DNA from: Verrucomicrobiota bacterium
GTDB lineage: Bacteria > Verrucomicrobiota > Verrucomicrobiia > Chthoniobacterales > Terrimicrobiaceae
Reading direction: 5' to 3'
Assembly (NCBI GenBank): GCA_026398285.1
Contig: JAPLTI010000171.1
Location: 1 to 9,372, forward strand
DNA length: 9,372 nt
Of the stretch, positions 5,267 to 9,372 are shown in pieces. A model generated the notes under the pieces. It ran no database searches and was not told the origin of the DNA. It worked only from the letters and a program-made list of their open reading frames with translations. A program made the translations under genes and the position numbers. Every line of letters starts with the position of its first letter. Positions within the stretch are counted from its first letter, which is position 1.

Positions 5267-6802
5267 TCAAACCCAAAGCCTGCGGTCGAGGGTGCGGTAT
5301 TGGATGGCTTCGCCGATGTGGTCTGGCGTGATGCGGTCGCTGGATGCCAGATCGGCGATGGTGCGGGAGACTTTGAGAATGCGGTCGTAGGCACGGGCGC
5401 TGAGGTGGAGATCCTCCATGGCATGGCGGAGCATTTCGAGGGAGGTGTCGTCGAGGGGGCAGAATTTTTTAATCTGGCTGTGCGACATCCGGGCATTGGA
5501 GGCGGTTTTTCTCTCACCGGTGAAGCGGTTTTTTTGGACGCCGCGCGCCTGAAGAACGCGATTAAGAATTTCTGCAGAGGGCTCGGCCGAGCCGCCGCTG
5601 GAAAGCTCCTTGAAGGCCACGGCGGGGGCTTCGACATGGATGTCGATGCGGTCGAGGAGCGGACCGGAGATGCGGTTGCGGTAGCGCTCGATCTGGACGC
5701 TGGAGCAGCGGCACTCGCGCTGCGGGTCACCGTGGAATCCGCACGGGCAGGGATTCATCGCGGCGATGAGGATGAATTCGGCGGGGCATGTCATGGTTCC
5801 TGCAGCACGGGAAATAGTCACCTTGCCGTCCTCGATCGGTTGGCGCATGACCTCGAGCGTGGAGCGTTTGAATTCCGGCAGTTCGTCAAGGAAGAGAACG
5901 CCGTTATGGGCGATACTGACCTCGCCCGGAGTAGGATTGGCCGATCCGCCGAGGAGTCCGATATCGCTGATTGTATGATGCGGCGAGCGGAAGGGGCGTT
6001 TCGAAACGAAGGCGTTCGACTCGTCGAGCAGGCCGCAAATGCTGTGAATCTTGGTGGTTTCAATCGCCTCATCGAGGGTCATGGGTGGGATGATCGTCGG
6101 AATGCGCTTCGCCAGCATGCTCTTGCCCGAGCCGGGAGGACCGATGAGCAAGAGATTGTGCCCCCCGGCCATGGCGACTTCGATGGCGCGCTTGACCTGG
6201 TGCTGGCCCTTCACCTCGGAAAAATCGACATCGTCGGAGGAACCAGCGGTGAGCCGCTCGACGGCACTTCCGCGCACCGGAGTGAGTTCTTTTTTTCGGG
6301 AAAGAAATTCGTAGGCCTCGCGGAGGTTTTTGACGCCATAGACCTCGATGCCTTCGACAATGGCGGCCTCGGCGGCATTCGCTGCAGGGAGGATCACGGC
6401 TTTCATTCCCTGATCGCGTGCAGCCACGGCGATGGGCAGGGCGCCTTTGATTGGGCGAATCTCGCCGGTGAGGGCGAGTTCTCCAATGACGAAGCAACGC
6501 TCGAGCCGAGGCAGTTCGGCGCGTTCGGCGGCGGCAACCATACCGACAGCGATAGGCAGATCAAAACTCGGACCTTCTTTTTTGATATCAGCCGGAGCGA
6601 GATTGATGGTTGTCCGCTCGCGAGGCCAGCGGAAGCCGCTATTTGAAATGGCGGTGGTGACGCGGTCCTTGCTCTCGCGCACGGCGGCATCGGGAAGGCC
6701 AACGACGATCACCACCGGGTTGCCCGAACCGGTATTGACCTCCACCTCCACTTGGATGGCTTCGACTCCCTGTAGCGCGGCTGAGAACACGCGAGTAAGC
6801 AT
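5267..6802 (-). CDS. comM: ComM/YifB-family AAA+ ATPase (Mg-chelatase-like)
   Basis: A 511-residue protein, the normal family length of about 500. The start MLTRVFSAALQGVEA at 6802 is the conserved family N-terminus; the frame stays open upstream but there it opposes the divergent gene. Residues 1-170 form the ChlI/Lon-like fold (VIVVGLPDAAVRESKDRV, then INLAPADIKKEGPSFDLPIA). The AAA+ core has Walker A GPPGSGKS (221-228), Walker B LFLDE (303-307), the motif AAMNPCPCGF (347-356) and the arginine-containing LLDRIDIHVE. Cys352, 354, 364 and 366 make a possible zinc cluster. The C-terminal Mg-chelatase lid ends DRRLWV. In Vibrio and other bacteria ComM is a hexameric helicase that speeds branch migration when incoming DNA is recombined, so it acts in natural transformation in the cytoplasm. 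All motifs are intact. It is divergent from the methyltransferase gene, with 87 bp between the starts. Confidence 0.95.
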   Translation of the reverse strand: MLTRVFSAALQGVEAIQVEVEVNTGSGNPVVIVVGLPDAAVRESKDRVTTAISNSGFRWPRERTTINLAPADIKKEGPSFDLPIAVGMVAAAERAELPRLERCFVIGELALTGEIRPIKGALPIAVAARDQGMKAVILPAANAAEAAIVEGIEVYGVKNLREAYEFLSRKKELTPVRGSAVERLTAGSSDDVDFSEVKGQHQVKRAIEVAMAGGHNLLLIGPPGSGKSMLAKRIPTIIPPMTLDEAIETTKIHSICGLLDESNAFVSKRPFRSPHHTISDIGLLGGSANPTPGEVSIAHNGVLFLDELPEFKRSTLEVMRQPIEDGKVTISRAAGTMTCPAEFILIAAMNPCPCGFHGDPQRECRCSSVQIERYRNRISGPLLDRIDIHVEAPAVAFKELSSGGSAEPSAEILNRVLQARGVQKNRFTGERKTASNARMSHSQIKKFCPLDDTSLEMLRHAMEDLHLSARAYDRILKVSRTIADLASSDRITPDHIGEAIQYRTLDRRLWV

Positions 6803-6889
6803 GCGGGGGGATGTATCAGAGTGCAGGGTGGTTTGTCCAAGCCGGGATTGCTGTTTCCGAAGGTGGGCGGAAAGTGGTAGAGATCGGGA

Positions 6890-7633
6890 ATGTCGAATCC
6901 CTACGAGTCCCGGAGGCTGGTTGATGAGTATCTGTTTTTCCACTACGCCACATTCGCCGAGGCGGCGGGAACCCTTCCTGTTCCAAGCGAGGCATGGAAC
7001 TTCCCTCGGCGGGTGGTCTCGGAGTTGCTCGACACCTCCGCGCCGATTGGCAATGCACTCGATGTGGGCTGCGCGGTCGGAGCGTCGTCCTTCGAACTGG
7101 CCCGCTCGATTCCCAAGGTGACGGGCATTGATTTTTCCGGAGCATTCATCAGCGCGGCGGAGGAATTGAAAAACCAAGGTTCCATTGAGGCCACCGTCGC
7201 CTTCGAAGGCAAGCGGGTGCAGAAATTCACCGCACATGTTCCAAAGGAGGTCGATTGCACGCAGGTGGAATTTGAAACGGGGGATGCCATGAACCTGCGG
7301 AGCGACCTGGGTGTTTTCGATGTCGTCTTGGCAGCGAACCTCATCTGCCGTCTGCCCGAGCCGCTGCGCTTCATTGAGCGCTTAGCGGATCTTGTGAAGC
7401 CGGGCGGCCAACTGCTGCTCGCGACCCCATTTTCCTGGCTGCCGGAGTTCACGCCGGAAAAAAACTGGCTCGGCGGCACGGAGGATGCGCCAGCATCCCA
7501 CGAAGTCCTCGCCGATCTACTGCGTCCGGCTTTCTCGCTGGAGTTCACAAAAGACCTCCCTTTCCTGATCCGTGAACACTCCAGAAAATTCCAATATGGC
7601 ATCTCACTCGGAACGCGCTGGCGCCGGCATTGA
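6890..7633 (+). CDS. Stand-alone OvoA C-terminal-like SAM methyltransferase (putative thiol-histidine N-methyltransferase)
   Basis: A 247-residue protein. MSNPYESRRLVDEYLFFHYA at the N-terminus, then the class I SAM-binding motif ALDVGCAVGASSFELA (56-71), the acidic end of strand 2 GIDFS (79-83), AANLICRLP (148-156), PGGQLLLATPFSWLPEFTP (171-189), NWLGG (192-196) and the C-terminal IREHSRKFQYGIS...WRR. This order and these motifs match the C-terminal methyltransferase domain of OvoA. In ovothiol synthesis that domain methylates the imidazole of 4- (or 5-) thiohistidine. OvoA is normally one fused protein with DinB-like and FGE-sulfatase domains in front. Here the methyltransferase is a separate complete gene and no such domains lie in the window. 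The start is preceded only by a weak GA-rich stretch. The fold is certain; the substrate is inferred from family resemblance. It overlaps the next gene by 38 nt. Confidence 0.85.
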   Translation: MSNPYESRRLVDEYLFFHYATFAEAAGTLPVPSEAWNFPRRVVSELLDTSAPIGNALDVGCAVGASSFELARSIPKVTGIDFSGAFISAAEELKNQGSIEATVAFEGKRVQKFTAHVPKEVDCTQVEFETGDAMNLRSDLGVFDVVLAANLICRLPEPLRFIERLADLVKPGGQLLLATPFSWLPEFTPEKNWLGGTEDAPASHEVLADLLRPAFSLEFTKDLPFLIREHSRKFQYGISLGTRWRRH

Positions 7634-8153
7634 CTGGGACGCCCGCTATGTCGCGGGGGACACGCCCTGGGACAAAGGCGCAGCGCACCCTGCGCTGCTG
7701 GCCCGGCTGAAAACTCTGCCCATCACCGGCAGAGTGCTCGTGCCCGGTTGTGGAGCCGGGCATGACGTGCGGGCCATCGCCGCCGAGGGTGCAGCGTTTG
7801 TTTTAGCCCTGGATGTAGCCCCCTCCGCCCTGAATCTGGCCCGAAGTTTCCCAAAAGCGGGAAACGAATGCTATCAGGAGGGAGATTTTTTGACGGGGAA
7901 TGCCGTGCCACCGGGCTCGTTTGATGTCCTCTTCGAGCACACATGCCTTTGCGCCATCCCGCCGGAGCGCCGCGCCGACTATGTGCGGGCGGCTGCCACA
8001 GCGCTTCGCGACGGAGGACTCCTGCTGGCAGTGTTTTTTACAAAACCCGAAAACCCAAATCTCGACTCGCCGCCATTCCGCTGCGACTTGGCGGAAATGA
8101 CGCTGCTTTTCAGCAAGCCCCTGAGATGCCACGCCGCCGGAATAGCACTTTGA
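7596..8153 (+). CDS. TPMT-like SAM-dependent methyltransferase, probable C-terminal frameshift
   Basis: 185 residues from the ATG at 7596; a GTG at 7572 would give 193. The N-terminal IDWDARYVAGDTPWDKG is the hallmark of the thiopurine methyltransferase-like family. Next come RVLVPGCGAGHDVRAIA (SAM motif I), LALDVAP, FDVLFEHTCLCAIPPERRADYV and LLAVFFTKPENPNLDSPPFRCDLAEMTLLF. Members methylate thiols or chalcogen compounds, or have unknown substrates. Family proteins normally run on past the ALF position for about 25-30 residues to a basic R-GRE-hydrophobic end. Here the frame stops soon after LLF, with an atypical tail. The -1 frame carries PRRRNST...FRRERVFAL and stops at 8185, resembling the missing end. 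One base lost from the CCCC run at 8118-8121 would explain it; a sequencing error or a true mutation are both possible. The catalytic core is intact. It overlaps the preceding gene, so the two are probably co-transcribed. Confidence 0.8.
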   Translation: MASHSERAGAGIDWDARYVAGDTPWDKGAAHPALLARLKTLPITGRVLVPGCGAGHDVRAIAAEGAAFVLALDVAPSALNLARSFPKAGNECYQEGDFLTGNAVPPGSFDVLFEHTCLCAIPPERRADYVRAAATALRDGGLLLAVFFTKPENPNLDSPPFRCDLAEMTLLFSKPLRCHAAGIAL

Positions 8154-8192
8154 TTTTTCGTAGGGAGCGGGTATTTGCATTGTGATTCCGAC

Positions 8193-9194
8193 ATGAGCCA
8201 GTCACCCACCCAATCACCCATTCCCCGCATGCCAGCCGGGCCGACATTCCGGGTTGCTGCTGGTTTGCTCTGCCTCTTTCTGGTGGTTCAGATCGCCCTC
8301 GTCGCCTTGCACTACGCCCCGCTCCTTCAGAAGGACATCGTCAAAAAAATCACAGCAGCGCCTGCACCGCAGGTGATGGCGACCACACCGCCCGCGCCCC
8401 AGCCAGTGACCCAAAGCACGCCACCCCCAGCCACGGCCGCTGAGCAGCTTGATGAAGCCCTCATGGAAAAAATTCGCCGACTGGTGGAGGATTCCGACAA
8501 GGCATTCCGCATCGGCGACTACGATGCCGGCATGGCAAAAATCCAGGAGGCAGACAGGTTGCTGCCCGGAGACCCCGGCGTAATGCTTCGCATCGGGCGG
8601 CTTCATGAGAAAAAGGGCGATATGCCGGCAGCGGCGGAATCCTACAAAAAAGTCCTCGAGCTACCGGGGCTTTCCACCGAACTCCGTGCCCAGACACAAC
8701 GCAAAATCGGAATGCTAAACCTCCCTGAAAGCATGCCTGTTCCCACGGTGGTCGCCAGCGAAGCCGGAGCTGATGTGCGCGATGAGTTCGGACTCCAGCC
8801 CGGCGCGAGCCTGGGAATTATCGAAACACGCTTGAGCGACGCTCCCAAGGGGGCAAAAAACCTGCGCATCTCGATCAAAGCCAGGCCTAACCAGTCCATC
8901 GATCCTCGCCAAATGGCAGTCCATGTTTTCTTTTATGAACGCGATCAGAGCGGGCAAATCCAACTCACAAGCTCGCAGGTTCTCACCGAGTGGATCAGCC
9001 CACCGGTGGATTGGAGCAACAACGAACCTGAACTGCTGAACGCCGTCTACACACCACCCGCGAAATCCGACTTCACCTATGCCGGTTATGTTGTAGGGAT
9101 TTATTACAAAAACGACCTCCAAGACACGCGCGCCGACCCGGGGGCGCTCGCAGTCGATCACCCACTTCCACTCTACCTCTCCAGCCAGCCATAA
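8193..9194 (+). CDS. Membrane-anchored TPR protein with C-terminal beta domain
   Basis: 333 residues from the ATG at 8193; a TTG at 8175 would extend it by six. Residues 20-42 form one membrane helix (VAAGLLCLFLVVQIALVAL) after a short Ser/Pro-rich cytoplasmic end, so the bulk is probably periplasmic. A Pro/Ala/Thr-rich linker follows at 55-82. Residues 88-160 form about two TPR-like helical pairs: KAFRIGDYDAGMAKIQEADRLLPGDPGVMLRIGRLHEKKGDMPAAAESYKKVLEL. The rest (about 200-333) is predicted as beta strands, with AVHVFFYERD and DFTYAGYVVGIYYKND, and is unlike any named domain known to me. TPR modules bind partner proteins, so a scaffold or assembly role is possible. Its stop overlaps the next start by one base (TAATG), suggesting translational coupling with the receiver-like protein. 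Confidence 0.75.
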   Translation: MSQSPTQSPIPRMPAGPTFRVAAGLLCLFLVVQIALVALHYAPLLQKDIVKKITAAPAPQVMATTPPAPQPVTQSTPPPATAAEQLDEALMEKIRRLVEDSDKAFRIGDYDAGMAKIQEADRLLPGDPGVMLRIGRLHEKKGDMPAAAESYKKVLELPGLSTELRAQTQRKIGMLNLPESMPVPTVVASEAGADVRDEFGLQPGASLGIIETRLSDAPKGAKNLRISIKARPNQSIDPRQMAVHVFFYERDQSGQIQLTSSQVLTEWISPPVDWSNNEPELLNAVYTPPAKSDFTYAGYVVGIYYKNDLQDTRADPGALAVDHPLPLYLSSQP

Positions 9195-9372
9195 TGAAAA
9201 CCCTCATAGCACTCAGCGATTCCGAAATCGCCTCCACACTCTCTCAGGCCCTCGTTGCCCTCGGCAAACCCGCTCCCGGCTTAGCTGCCGACTCCGATGC
9301 CGTCATCGAGTGGATCAATACAAACGGCGGCTGCGACCTCCTCATTTCGGAGGTCTATTTCGCCCCGCTGGA
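9194..9372 (+). CDS. Receiver-like protein, N-terminal fragment (3' end outside window)
   Basis: The first 59 residues are visible. They begin MKTLIALSDSEIASTLSQALVALG, the beta1-alpha1 start of a response-regulator receiver fold, then a second helix and GGCDLLISEVYFAPL, equivalent to the strand that normally carries the phosphorylated Asp in a DLLxTDV context. Here that position is Glu53, giving SEV in place of TDV. A Glu may mimic a permanently phosphorylated state, or the domain may be a pseudo-receiver. Asp9 may be part of the acidic pocket. The output domain is not in the window. The ATG overlaps the TPR gene stop by one base, so the two are likely coupled. Confidence 0.6.
   Translation, partial: MKTLIALSDSEIASTLSQALVALGKPAPGLAADSDAVIEWINTNGGCDLLISEVYFAPL

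Noticed and set aside
5300..6646. 448-codon plus-strand open frame opposite comM
   Set aside because: The comM strand has every family motif at full length. The antisense frame is long only because of high G+C at third codon positions.
6803..7237. 145-codon N-terminal extension of the ComM frame
   Set aside because: It lies opposite the divergent methyltransferase and the family N-terminus MLTRVFSAALQG starts exactly at 6802.

Overview
The window is about 9.4 kb of fairly GC-rich, densely coded bacterial chromosome. The protein families and their style suggest the phylum Verrucomicrobiota: an SLC45-like sugar MFS transporter, a YfhO-like membrane protein, a TPMT-like methyltransferase, many starts with no Shine-Dalgarno sequence, and degenerate hairpin repeats between genes. 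This is an inference from family resemblance. No rRNA, tRNA, CRISPR array or transposase was found.

Layout. (1) 1-650, + strand: the C-terminal part of an MFS sugar transporter. (2) 651-977: a repeat-rich non-coding stretch with a probable terminator, a REP-like hairpin, a 12-bp inverted repeat spanning 93 bp, and a 36-bp segment that recurs inside a gene 1.27 kb away. (3) 978-1645: a two-gene toxin-antitoxin operon, an AbrB/MazE-like antitoxin and a PIN-domain toxin, visibly less GC-rich than its surroundings. (4) 1646-1829: hairpins between convergent genes. (5) 1830-4139, - strand: a large polytopic YfhO-like membrane protein whose C-terminal part contains the second copy of the 36-bp repeat in frame. 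(6) 4271-5203, + strand: a secreted, histidine-rich, probably outer-membrane beta-barrel protein whose promoter region carries repeated TTGCA motifs. (7) 5267-6802, - strand: a complete ComM/YifB AAA+ ATPase. (8) 6890-9372, + strand: a tightly packed series. It holds a methyltransferase resembling the C-terminal domain of the ovothiol enzyme OvoA, an overlapping TPMT-like methyltransferase with an apparent C-terminal frameshift, a membrane-anchored TPR protein, and the start of a receiver-like protein joined to it by a 1-nt stop/start overlap.

How the genes relate. The 6890-9372 genes are probably co-transcribed because of their overlaps. The two methyltransferases are from different families, and both families include enzymes acting on thiol or thiol-histidine compounds. 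No sulfoxide synthase (the other half of OvoA) is visible here. The TPR protein and the receiver-like protein look translationally coupled. The toxin-antitoxin pair is a self-contained accessory module next to short repeats. The most unusual signals are the 28-bp identical sequence found once in non-coding DNA and once as in-frame coding sequence, and the possible split ovothiol/thiol methylation gene pair.
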